64,000 nt of DNA from Saposhnikovia divaricata. Its lineage: Eukaryota; Streptophyta; Magnoliopsida; Apiales; Apiaceae. Under the pieces are notes generated by a model. It saw only the letters and a list, made by a program, of their open reading frames with translations. It had not been told where the DNA came from and made no database searches. The stretch covers positions 210,775,178 to 210,839,177 of the forward strand of contig CM071599.1 of assembly GCA_036435485.1 (NCBI GenBank), in the 5' to 3' direction. Both the position numbers and the translations under genes were made by a program. Below, in pieces: positions 21,782 through 34,068 of this stretch (its first letter is position 1; each line of letters opens with the position of its first letter).

Positions 21782-23280
21782 CCTTCCTTGAGGTATGTAT
21801 GCACTTATTAAGCCTTGTATAGTCCTTGTATAGTCTCCATGAAGCTTGGATCATCAACCAAAATCAAGATTCAAGAATTTTGTTCTTGAGGTTACTATTC
21901 ATCCTCCACTTTCTTGATTTTTTTGAAAATGGAAAAAGTGGTGTTTGAGGCTAAGATTTTTAGGGTATCATTTCTATGAAATATAGGATCTATGATAAAT
22001 TTTTGGAGATCAAACAATGGTGGGAGCTTGGACTTTGATTCTTGAATTATGGTTAAGGTCGAATGGAGCTTTGCAAGGGGGAGGAGAGTTTTGCTTGGTT
22101 GGCTTGCTTTTTGGTGTTTTAATCTCATCCACTCTCATCCACTAGCAACATAATATCTTGCAAAAGTCACTTTATCAAAGTGGTGAGGTGTTGGATGATG
22201 AAATGGCAAGACATGTGTTGAGTTTTGGATGGTGCTAAGGCTAACCAAGTGGTTGCTTGCAAAGTACTAGTTTAAATCTCTAAGCATGCTAGTTACTTTA
22301 AGCCACTTGGTTGCTAGATATTTATTCTAGTAGCTTGCACAATACTCTTGCTTCCTCTGCTTGTTTCTGTGTCCGGTTATTACCCGTTTCGATTGATCGT
22401 TCGTGGGAATATTTCACGGATTTCTAATTAGGGTTTACCGGGAATCCTCTTTAATATTAATACTTTCATTCTCCATCTTTCATTCTAACTTTCCAATTTA
22501 TATTCCTTAAATCCATTCGTTAAATACTTAAGGCTATCAGTGTCCAGGGAACTCTCGGAGAAAATAAAAGTGCGGTTTTTCAGAATCCGACAGCTTTTAC
22601 ATACACTTATTTTCCCCTTGGATCACTAATATGAACTCGGAAATCCGTTCCGAATACTTCTATATAGTGTCGTCTCATATTATTATATACTCCCACCACA
22701 ACACTATTCATTCTGTATTCTTTACTTGTTCTCTTGGGGTGGTACAATTGTCCGTATTCTCTTTCGATCGCTCCTTAACCTTTTTACGGAACTACTGGAT
22801 TAATCGTTATCGATCTGGATGACATGAGGGTATTCTCTTGCTTGAAGTTGCCATATCTTATTCCCTCAGAAGATAGATTATTCTTACCTATGTTGTCACC
22901 CTTTAGCATTCTTCAAGACATAGAAATAATAAAGTCGAATTCCATTCATTCTTTCCGAATATCAATTATTACATTGTAGTCATAACCACTCCTCAGTGGT
23001 TTCCTACCTTCATTCTTAAATCAAATATAATAACATCCCAAAATATCAAATCCTCAAAGTTAATATCTCAATTCTAGGATTATAATAATATTTAATCCAC
23101 TGTCCGGTCAAATATTATACCGAAAAAGAATTTGGAATTTCTGAATTCCGATCGTCTCTGCATTCACTTATTTCCTCCGCGTATTACTAATATGACTTCG
23201 AAACATCCATAACACGTCCCGTACATAGGGTGGCGTGAAAAGTTTTCCAACTTACAAAATCACTATTCATCCACCAAATT

Positions 23281-23333
23281 ACTATGCACGTACAGGAAAC
23301 ACTATGCACGTATGGGAAACACTATGCACGTAC
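23281..23333. repeat. 20-bp tandem repeat in the E1 LTR, three copies
   Basis: Unit ACTATGCACGTANNGGAAAC. The right E1 LTR also has three (33857-33909); both E2 LTRs have four (49000-49073 and 59526-59599). Confidence 0.9.
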
Positions 23334-23487
23334 TCATTTCCCTTCAAGGATCCATTCATTACAATCATTGTTCTTTTGAAACCACCATTCATTAGAGCTG
23401 GTGACCTTGTTGTCGGAATCATTGTTCCTCATTTTATCATTACTTAATAAAAAGTTTTAATTATATCCAAAATTTGGGGTTCTTACA

Positions 23488-23502
23488 GTCTCCCCTCCTT
23501 AA
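23488..23502 (-). other. E1 polypurine tract
   Basis: On the minus strand AAGGAGGGGAGAC directly precedes the LTR's TGTAAGAACCCC. E2 has the same tract from 49336. Confidence 0.85.
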
Positions 23503-26500
23503 AAGGATTCCGTCCCGGAATCAGGTAGGAAGCAAAGATTCGTTCTACCCTTCCTCAGCACATCTTCTAGTGCTACAATCCATACTGTATCCTTTTTCCA
23601 TCAACGTTGCTACTTTTCGTACAACTCACTATCCGGGTTATACTCTTACTCAGTCTTATCCTTATTGATACCTGCAGTAACATTGGTATCACTATCACCC
23701 TACGATTCGGAGGTAACCTCGCTCGTACTGTGCATTTCCTGATCGCTTTAATCTTCGCAACCTCGATCAATATAGAGAAGTGGAAAGATTTATTGAGAGA
23801 TCACTATGATCAATTGAACATTTGTTATATTGCATAGTTAGTACAGCAGGGGGCCAGCCTTTAGTACTTGACAAGCAATTAAACAAGTCATGGCATTCCA
23901 CTTAGACTTCTATCACATAGACAGATAGTCACGTAGCAGTACCTCCCCTCCTAAAAGGGTTGTTCTTCTCAATTCATAAAGAAGATGAATAAGAGAGAAG
24001 AAGAGAAAAGAGTTCTAAAGGATTATAGAAAGCTTTCATGATTGTAGAATATCATACTCAGACTTTACCTCTGAACTATAGAGGTTTATCAAAGAAGAAA
24101 TTAATCATAATTATATCCAATACTTATTTGATCGCAATCTCACGTGTCAACATATCTTGCTGCTTTGTCCATTATTCTATGGACAAATACTCTTGTTCAA
24201 TCTTAGCGATACTCACATTCGGGAAATCCTTCAACCTTCCAGGTTAAATCTTAGATTTCTCACTTGACATCCTTATTACTGACATCCCATATCATGTTAC
24301 TAGCTTTTTCATACTATAATATTGACACTTTCAGGTTGTCATCCTGAGAATTCATTAGAAAACCCATTCATAACATTCCTTGCTTCTCATTCCATAGTCG
24401 CTTCCCCAGCCTTTTCTTTATCAATCACATCCTTCTTATTAGCTGATTCTTACTCATTTCTATTATTTACTTTCATCTTCACCTCTTTATTGAGACACCT
24501 TTTTGCACTTGGTACCTCCTTATCGGTATTCCGTCTCATTTATTCTATAATCATCACGTTATTTCAATTTAAACTTTCCGAAATGAATCTGGCCCGATTC
24601 CTTTAACTTAGATATATATAATCTACTTCTGCCAACCTGGTTTCTCATTACTTGTTCTTTTCTATCCGTGGTTTTCCACAGGTTGTTCTTCGTAAGTCAG
24701 ACCATGTCGTATATCTACCTGCTCGTACTCTTATCATCTATCGAGCATCTGCATTATACTGGCGTAGCCTGGCCATATGAAACACGTTACGATCATGCTA
24801 TAAGTTTTGGGGGTAGAGCTGGCTCGAATGCCATCTTCCGAACACTTGTCGGATGGCCCAACAAATCTCGGGCTCAACTGCCCTTATTTCTTTTTACGGG
24901 AATACATTTAGCATCATGAATTATCAACCTCATATTCTCTATCTTGTTTGTGCAGAAGTATACTAACACAAACTTGCTTGTCATTCATCAACATGCCATT
25001 TAGCTTATCAATAGCAGCACTTTCTTTATCTTTACGTTGTCATCTTCTTTCTTAGAAGAATCACCATCGCTTGTTGTTTACGTTGTGCGTTAATAGCTAA
25101 CCCTACGGGTTTCAAATCCCTTAGGGAGACAAAGTAATCATTATTCCTTATCCATAAGGAACACTTCCTGAACTTGATGTAGATATAACGTGAAGCAGAT
25201 ACAGTTAAACCTCTTTAAAGTAATACGCTTGGGATCGGGAAAAAATATTACTTTATCGAGTTTATTACTTTATCGAGAGTAAAAATACACTGTCTCTATT
25301 ATGTTGGGACCGGTAAAAAATATTACTATAGCGAGGTTATTACTTTATTGATTATTACTTCATCGAGGTTCAACTGTAGAATTGCAGAAGAGTTTCAAGC
25401 ATCGCAGCTAGGCCCGGTTGATGAAACTATCACTTATGCATCTTCCATAAAAGACTGGAAACTTAATGGTTTACTTCATCAATTTTGTACCATGGTCCTG
25501 GTTTGCCTCAAAACGGGACCTTCTAAGGTACGTAATATGCTTAAGACTTCATCAGGAATCGAATCTTTACTTAAACTATTATTACTGTTAATTCTTGCAC
25601 AGTCATTAGAAGGAATGTAAATTCCTCCATTCCGATATGACCTTCAAGGTCCTTCCAAATATCATCCTGTTTCTTCGGTATGAACATTTGTAATTATTCC
25701 TTTATACTTAGACTGTCGGCCACCTCATTGGCCTTTCCTGATAATAATAATTTCTGGTAATCCTTGTTCTCTGGATATATTCCAATTCAAACATTTCTAC
25801 CTCATCCCCATCTTTGTTGGGTGAAAGCATTCTCCCTTAAGCTCTGCTGATGGAGAAAAATATATTTATCAGTCTTTCTCCATAAGTCATTGCTTCCACC
25901 TACCCGTGGGAACTTTACCACGTTTATTCCCAATCCTACTTAGGATACTTCTTTTCTTAGTTCTTTCTTTATCTTAGGATAATCTCAACCTTTATAGGTT
26001 CAACCCATACTTCCTCAGGGTTTCATACATGCCTCATCTGGCATTATTGTTACGATGTCATACATTCCTTACCAAACATCCATTTTTGAAGTTCGGAATA
26101 TTACCTTTTTCCTTGTAAGGTTTCATAGGCCATCCTTATCATTCCTCCGGTATTTTCTGGGTACCGGGTATATCAAAATGTAATTGATCAATACTCTAAT
26201 AATTCTATCTATGTTCTTTCCAGAACTTTCTTTAATAATCCTTACCGGTCATTGTTGCCTTAGCAAGTCCAGCTCATAACATCTGAAGTCATAATGTCGT
26301 TATTAGGGTTAATGCCACCCCTTGTGCATTCCCCAGGGTTTGTCTTAATTTATGGATATCCTATCCTTAATTCAACTGCCAAGGAATTCTTGCATCTTAT
26401 AATTGGCAATCAGATCATGTATCCTTAATAAAGGTCTCTTTTCAATCATTCTCATTTGATAATCGATCGGTGGTTTAATGCCACCCTCTTCTTTCAGATA

Positions 26501-29025
26501 GTTGTCAGCCTATTTGACCTTCCAAAAAGGCAACGTATACCAATCTCTTCTCTTACCAACTTGTTAATGGTAGCAAGGATGTTCTGAAAGATATTGGTCG
26601 AGTTCAACGTGAATCTCTTACTGCTTATCGTTCTTCGCAAAGGTACTTGCCTCAGACAAAATTCCTACATCATACTGTTCAATGTCTGACCTTTTCTATA
26701 CCCTCTTCATTTACCTTCATTGTTTACTTTCCTCCGTCATAATATATTCATGGTATTCATGATACCCTAACATCATACATCTCAAGTCACTATACTTCCA
26801 TTTTACTCGAAATCTTGGACAACCATATACACATGAGTCACTTCAGTACGGGTGACCCCATCCCAAAAAGGTCTAGTGAATTCCCAATCAAAACATGGGT
26901 TGTTCAGCAGAAGATTCCTACGATCTCATTAATGTTTCCTTTATATCAGAAGCCCTTGCAGTCGGTGCTTTCTTAGAAGCAACCCTGCTTTGTCCTTTCA
27001 TTGCTGGTCTAGTCACTCGATAATCCTTTGTGACTTGGCCTCAACTGGCCACCCTAAAAAAAAATATATATGATTTTAGGGGTTGGCTAATAGCATTACT
27101 TTTCTAGCAATTGCCGGCATAGTGCCTTCTTCTTTGATACCTTTCTACCTTTCCAAAACTTTACTCCATATAAGTCTTAATCGACTACTCGGCACCGTCT
27201 CCGGTCACCTTTCCTCCACTTTTATCTTTTCAACTATTCTTATCAATCCCGCGTGCCACGCAAGCTTACCATTCCTGGCATAACAGCCTTTTCACTTAAG
27301 TCAATCCCGGAGTGTCTCCGTCCGGCTAGTTTCTTACTTACATTTCCTGTTTTCGTCCAATCTCACTTCATCATTTTATCACTACCGTCGATTGTAATGC
27401 TCAGGGTCCGTTTACTAACCCATTTTACAGCATCCTTACCCAAATCACAGGGTTTGCTCCAGTTTCTACTCTCTTCCATGACATTCTCTGATAATCAGAA
27501 AGACAAGGGTTGCCAAAATTCACCGAATTCCTTTCCAGACTCAGGGAAATTTTGATCAATCTACCCACCTACTGGTAACATTAAGGAGACCAGTTTCGAA
27601 ACTTGAAGAATAGTTCTATGAACCTCCAAGCAGGTGGAATCACAAGCAGTCGTAGTTAACGAAATAATCATCATCAGATTGGAAGTTTACCCACTGGAGA
27701 GGAATCAATTATATCCATCCCTTAGAAGGGAATCAATAGTTTCAAACTGAAACCTGTCACAACGTCCTGATATTCAATACTACCAAATGTCGGTCTACCT
27801 AACCCTTTATGTGAAGCGTCATTGGAAGCACAAAGTCTCCTTTTTCCATTAAGCAGTGCCAGCTCTTGGTCATTACCAATTTCACCTTTTAGCTCCAGGA
27901 AGATTTTCTCACATTTTTCTCTTTAACTGCTGATCGTATTACTTGATCTATTATAATTCCGTGTCGGAGTAAACTTAAGGTAACTACTATAATCCATTCA
28001 AAGAGAAGAAGGAATTTAATATTCCTCTGAATCATATGCATCTAACGTTTCTGGTTCATCATTTAACTGAGTTGAATTAACTCTATACTCAGTCTCTGGC
28101 AGTAGTCTCATTACGAGTTCATCTTGACTCACTGGTCTTATTTTCCGGTAGGTTCTGAGATCATTGTCTTGCTTACTACTTCCATATATAACTTTACCCA
28201 ATCATGCTATCATTTCCCAATGTCTTTACTTTCTAAATGATTCATTCATAAAATGAACATTTTCCTTAATAAAACCACCTTATTAACCTCAATTCGGTTC
28301 CATAATTTACAACCTACGACACCTGCCTTCTCATGGCGAATTATTACTGACCATATTCATACTAATTCATTTATCAAATGATATGGCACTTACTGCCTCA
28401 TTCTCAACTATTCCTAGGGACTATGCTCCTCGTCCTATATCGCGGTGTTTGATAATCATACATCCCTCTAGCTCTTTCTTTGTGAAGATTAAAATCTCTA
28501 AGGATTCTCATCTATTTCCGTATAAGATCTCAAGTAATTCTTCCAATCCTTCTTTCTTGCTGGTACTACATCTGGTAGTCTGGCTATGAATTCAACATGC
28601 ATCTTCAGATCTCTTAATAATATCTCGGTTCTTTATACTCACTTTTCTGAGCACCATATCTTAATCATCACAGTCATTCTAGCTGTGACCCTCATTACCC
28701 ATGGGTAAGCTCCTTATCCTAACAGGATTTTCCTTATCTGCTGGAACCTCTTCCGGGTCTCCAGTAGGGTACTCCATCGAATTACCCGCTGATCTTCAGC
28801 ATATAAAGCATCATCGCGCTGTTGCTCGTATGCCTCAAGGTCAGTCGCCTTACTCGTCGATACGATATCGAGCTAAGTTACTATCATTATACTTACGAGT
28901 TCCCATAAGGGTTTTATATGTCATCACTACATTAAGTAGTCCGACTATGAACTTGGCAAGAGTTCTTATTATCTTATTGAATTTATTGTTTTAACGTCAC
29001 CTCATCTCTGGGGTTTATAACGTAC
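23503..29025 (-). pseudogene. E1 internal region: wrecked gypsy gag-pol
   Basis: Only fragments are recognisable, in minus-strand order. The first ~2.7 kb from the primer site shows no clear gag or protease. At about 25715-25790 'KDYQKLLLSGKANEVADSLS' resembles the end of gypsy RNase H (usually HPGKANVVADALSR). At 24855-24874 'SPRFVGP' and at 24677-24700 'LTYEEQPV' match the C-terminal tail of Tekay/Del-type integrases. The order and the distances from the primer site fit a normal pol. Stops and frameshifts break every domain. Most of the same sequence, stops included, recurs in E2. I could not find the RT active-site motif or the integrase zinc site. Confidence 0.7.
25202..25376. mobile_element. 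Emigrant-like (pogo group) MITE inside E1
   Basis: 175 bp with terminal inverted repeats CAGTTAAACCTC and GAGGTTCAACTG (one mismatch), flanked by TA (25200-25201 and 25377-25378). The CAGT-AAACCTC terminus and TA duplication are those of the plant Emigrant/Lemi family. E2 has the uninterrupted site at 51120-51121. Confidence 0.85.
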
Positions 29026-29037
29026 GCTCTGATACCA
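29026..29037 (-). other. E1 primer-binding site
   Basis: TGGTATCAGAGC on the minus strand, complementary to initiator tRNA-Met, 4 bp inside the 5' LTR. It is a perfect match, unlike the coding region. Confidence 0.92.
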
Positions 29038-29041
29038 CTTC

Positions 29042-32000
29042 TGTAACACCCCCAGATCCGGGGTCCGGGATCCGGTGGTTACGGTTTCCAATTCTATCCA
29101 CAACACTTGAACTTTCCTTAACATAAAATAAACTACGTCTCTATAACCCAACACAACAATATAAAACACACCCGTTATAGTCCCAGAGATGAAATCAGAG
29201 TAACAATCAAATTTTTATTAATCACATTATGAGTTCTTACAATCCAAAAGAATTTCAATATAAATACATACTCTTTGCCATCCATTTACATAAGTCATAC
29301 TAGACCATATTCTTAGTACTGAAAGAATAAATATACCCTACCAATAGCTTCTTCTTCAGCTCTGGTAGTCTCATCGTCCTCGCCCGCGTCAAGTGCGCCT
29401 TGTGCGAGTCATCTGGTCTAGCTGTTGTTGTGATATAATAATAAAGCAAGGGTGAGCAATAGCCCACCAACAATAATATATAACTGAACGATAATGTAAC
29501 AGTTCAAAAGTATCTTTCGAACCATATGCCATGCATTTACGGAAATGATGCCAGTATAATATGAACGATGAAGTTATAAGGTAACTTAAAGTATTTGTTT
29601 GTAGAAATATCTGCTACATCAAAGTAAGCGAGATATTCTTATTGTTATTAAGAAGAGGAATTTGCAAGAAAAGGTTGCAATTCCAGTTATGACCCTTTTT
29701 CCAACTCTGCCAACAGTAATCATGTTGCAGGAAATAAATAAATTTTGGATGATGAACCAATGATGGAGTATTCACCGCGCCCGCTGTTCCAATCTTGATG
29801 ATCAGTCGAGATCGTACAGCTCAATTTAGATTTACTACCGGTAGAAGGAAGAACTGACGGCTTTACTTGTATACCGCCTTGCTAGCTCTCCCCGGCCAAC
29901 GGTTGGGCCAAAGGGGATGGACCGGCGCTACTCGGCCTCTTACACGACTCCTAGTTCAAATAGAATTCATGATTCTGAATGTAACGTTCGTCCCCCTTCC
30001 CCCAAGTATAATACTTGTTGATAAGACTCCACAAAGTAGTCGTATCTAGTTGGAAAGGAAAATTTACCAATAACTCCCAAGTTATTACTTGGTAACGGAT
30101 ATCAACTTGTTCCCGTAATCTTACCCCTCGAAAGATGAGAAGGTATGCAACGACTTAATAAGTCAACAGCACCCGAGTTGCGGGTGAAGGGAATACTTTA
30201 TGACCGGGAAGTCGACAAGATAAATAACATTTTTCCAAGTAAGGTTCCCTTATTATTAAGGAGATAGACTCAAAGAAGAATGATGTCTGAGAACCTTTCT
30301 TGGTATAAGATTAATAATAATATGACTCCGAGATATTTTCCGTAATAATCGAAGAAGATAAACCTTAATGAGGTTATTCTAAGTATGGAATAAATATTCA
30401 GAGAATATTTATTGAATTAAAATATTTTACAGATTATTTAGGAATATGAAAGAATATTTTAATTCAGAGTATTTCCCAAATAATTCTTGAAGAAATATCG
30501 AGAGAATATTTATTGCATAATTAAATAATCAAATGAATATTCAAGATAATATTCATTACTTAATAAGTCCTGAAAGAAATATTTAAAATATTTAAAATAA
30601 TATTCGATGATTAAATAGAACCCTGGATGAATATTCAAAATAATATTCATAATTAATTAGGAATTTAAATGAATATTGATAAAGTAATATTCATTTCATG
30701 AATAATATTCTAAATGAATATCAAGTAATATTCATTTAGTAATCCAAGCTTTAAAAGAATATTCGATATAATATTCGATAAGTAACTCAAGCTTCAGATG
30801 AATATTGAAGATAATATTCATCAAGTACTTAATACCTTAAATGAATTTTCAAAAGTAATATTTATTTAATAAAATAATATTCTAAACGAATGTCCACATA
30901 ATATTCATTTAGTAGTCTCATCTTTAGAAGAGTATTCGAAATAATAATCGATAATCAATTCGACTCTGAATGAATATTGACAGATATTATTCGTCGAATG
31001 ATCACGTTCAAATAATTATTTGAAGTAAGGATCATTAAAATAAATAATCTCGAACGAATATTCAAATAATATTCGTCGCCTGAATAATAGAAAATATTTA
31101 CTTAAATATTTTCCTCCGAGGTAATCTCGATACATCAAGGAATATTGACTCCCGGTCTATTTTTGATTAATAAGATGTATACGCCCTTCTATGAGGGTCT
31201 TACAATAACCGGCTTATAACTGATATATAACTATCTAGCTTATAAGCCAACAATAACATTCAGGGAACAAGTATATCAATTCATCTTGAAAGTAGGCATG
31301 CATGCAATGGCATATGTATATCAGCAATCATATATATATATTTATTCAATCACAACAACAGCCTAAAAGAAGGGAATTGAAACTTGCCTGGTAGTCGAGT
31401 ACGGTAAGGGGTAGTGGTAACGGGTCCCGGTTCAGCTTGGTGATCTATAAATAGCCAAGGCATTCGGGATTAATCACTTAACATATTAAAAGTTAAGTTA
31501 TACTTAATTCGAAACACGTTCTCGAGTTATCTCGTTATACCCCTTTTAGTGGATTACTTTTATCACTGATCCGACCCGACATTCATTCGTTAATACGACA
31601 TGTCATTGTACTTATACTTGGGACATACTTAAGTCATATGAGTTCTAAAGTCGATCGTTGCGAACCAATACTATACTCCGAGTTTTATCGCCCGTTTTCT
31701 AAGTGTTTTACCGAAGTTATAAAAGAGTCGTCTTTTAGGGGTTCGTTCGCGTTTAACCTCGACTCGAACATTTTTAATAAATCGAAAAATGATCCTTTTG
31801 ACATACGGTTTTCTTTCACACCTTCCTTTTTACCCCTAGTATTTATTTACCAAGATTCGCCATGACGTTACATAGCTTACGAGGGTTCAATTTCGGTTAC
31901 GAACTTTCGTTTACGGATTCGAACTACTTTTAGTAATCCGGCCGTAACTCCTAAACCGTAAGTCCGTTTCACGTTATCTTTATATCAAAACGAAGCTTAG

Positions 32001-34063
32001 AACATTACCTATCCTATCATGGCCGTTAAGGTCTCTGGACAGTAGGGGTTCAACATGGAAAATGGTATACAAAACATGGTAGTGCAAAATCGGGCATTAT
32101 AACGGCTGTAAATCGAACGTTCCATAAATCGTAATCAACAACCCAAGCCACACCGGGCATACCAATCATCTTACATTCATAATACTAATCTCATAAGTCC
32201 AGGAACATCATATTATATCATCATATTAATCACATCTCTTAAATCAAACAAACTAACTACATAATCATGTAAACATGCTTATAACAACATTATCACCAAA
32301 ATTTATCCAAAACTCCATTAAAACTCAAATCAAAGACTAGGGTTCTTGAAGTTTATACCTTCCTTGAGGTATGTATGCACTTATTAAGCCTTGTATAGTC
32401 CTTGTATAGCCTCCATGAAGCTTGGATCATCAACCAAAATCAAGATTCAAGAATTTTGTTCTTGAGGTTACTATTCATCCTCCACTTTCTTGATTTTTTT
32501 GAAAATGGAAAAAGTGGTGTTTGAGGCTAAGATTTTTAGGGTATCATTTCTATGAAATATAGGATCTATGATAAATTTTTGGAGATCAAACAATGGTGGG
32601 AGCTTGGACTTTGATTCTTGAATTATGGTTAAGGTCGAATGGAGCTTTGCAAGGGGGAGGAGAGTTTTGCTTGGTTGGCTTGCTTTTTGGTGTTTTAATC
32701 TCATCCACTCTCATCCACTAGCAACATAATATCTTGCAAAAGTCACTTTATCAAAGTGGTGAGGTGTTGGATGATGAAATGGCAAGACATGTGTTGAGTT
32801 TTGGATGGTGCTAAGGCTAACCAAGTGGTTGCTTGCAAAGTACTAGTTTAAATCTCTAAGCATGCTAGTTACTTTAAGCCACTTGGTTGCTAGATATTTA
32901 TTCTAGTAGCTTGCACAATACTCTTGCTTCCTCTGCTTGTTTCTGTGTCCGGTTATTACCCGTTTCGATTGATCGTTCGTGGGAATATTTCACGGATTTC
33001 TAATTAGGGTTTACCGGGAATCCTCTTTAATATTAATACTTTCATTCTCCATCTTTCATTCTAACTTTCCAATTTATATTCCTTAAATCCATTCGTTAAA
33101 TACTTAAGGCTATCAGTGTCCAGGGAACTCTCGGAGAAAATAAAAGTGCGGTTTTTCAGAATCCGACAGCTTTTACATACACTTATTTTCCCCTTGGATC
33201 ACTAATATGAACTCGGAAATCCGTTCCGAATACTTCTATATAGTGTCGTCTCATATTATTATATAATCCCACCACAACACTATTCATTCTGTATTCTTTA
33301 CTTGTTCTCTTGGGGTGGTACAATTGTCCATATTCTCTTTCGATCGTTCCTTAACCTTTTTACGGAACTACTGGATTAATCGTTATCGATCTGGATGACA
33401 TGAGGGTATTCTCTTGCTTGAAGTTGCCATATCTTATTCCCTCAGAAGATAGATTATTCTTACCTATGTTGTCACCCTTTAGCATTCTTCAAGACATAGA
33501 AATAATAAAGTCGAATTCCATTCATTCTTTCCGAATATCAATTATTACATTGTAGTCATAACCACTCCTCAGTGGTTTCCTACCTTCATTCTTAAATCAA
33601 ATATAATAACATCCCAAAATATCAAATCCTCAAAGTTAATATCTCAATTCTAGGATTATAATAATATTTAATCCACTGTCCGGTCAAATATTATACCGAA
33701 AAAGAATTTGGAATTTCTGAATTCCGATCGTCTCTGCATTCACTTATTTCCTCCGCGTATTACTAATATGACTTCGAAACATCCATAACACGTCCCGTAC
33801 ATAGGGTGGCGTGAAAAGTTTTCCAACTTACAAAATCACTATTCATCCACCAAATTACTATGCACGTACAGGAAACACTATGCACGTATGGGAAACACTA
33901 TGCACGTACTCATTTCCCTTCAAGGATCCATTCATTACAATCATTGTTCTTTTGAAACCACCATTCATTAGAGCTGGTGACCTTGTTGTCGGAATCATTG
34001 TTCCTCATTTTATCATTACTTAATAAAAAGTTTTAATTATATCCAAAATTTGGGGTTCTTACA
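29042..34063 (-). repeat. E1 5' LTR (right)
   Basis: Partner of 18464-23487 with the same landmarks: CTACCGGTAG block 29831-29849, TATA 32352-32357, three 20-bp repeats 33857-33909. Differences I noticed are single substitutions and a few-base indel in a TA run. Confidence 0.92.
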
Positions 34064-34068
34064 TTTGC
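34064..34068. other. E1 target-site duplication, right copy
   Basis: TTTGC after ...GGTTCTTACA, identical to 18459-18463. Confidence 0.9.

Larger units (their letters stand above)
18464..23487 (-). repeat. E1 3' LTR (left)
   Basis: In element orientation it begins TGTAAGAACCCC and ends GGGGTGTTACA. Landmarks are three 20-bp repeats near its start (23281-23333), a predicted TATA at 21776-21781, an AATATTC-rich stretch at about 19797-20545, the CTACCGGTAG block at 19253-19271 and GATGATCAGTC at 19219-19229. Short frames within it are not supported as genes. Confidence 0.92.
18464..34063 (-). mobile_element. E1: 15.6-kb Ty3/gypsy element with ~5-kb LTRs
   Basis: LTRs 18464-23487 (5024 bp) and 29042-34063 (5022 bp) are direct repeats differing at roughly 15-20 sites by eye. 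The internal part (23488-29041, 5554 bp) has an initiator-tRNA-Met primer site beside the right LTR and a polypurine tract beside the left. The element therefore reads right to left. The exact 5-bp target duplication TTTGC marks a clean insertion into LTR-A. Coding remnants (RNase H-like GKANEVADSLS, integrase-tail-like SPRFVGP and LTYEEQPV) point to a Tekay-like chromovirus ancestor, but no frame longer than ~100 codons survives. Confidence 0.92.
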
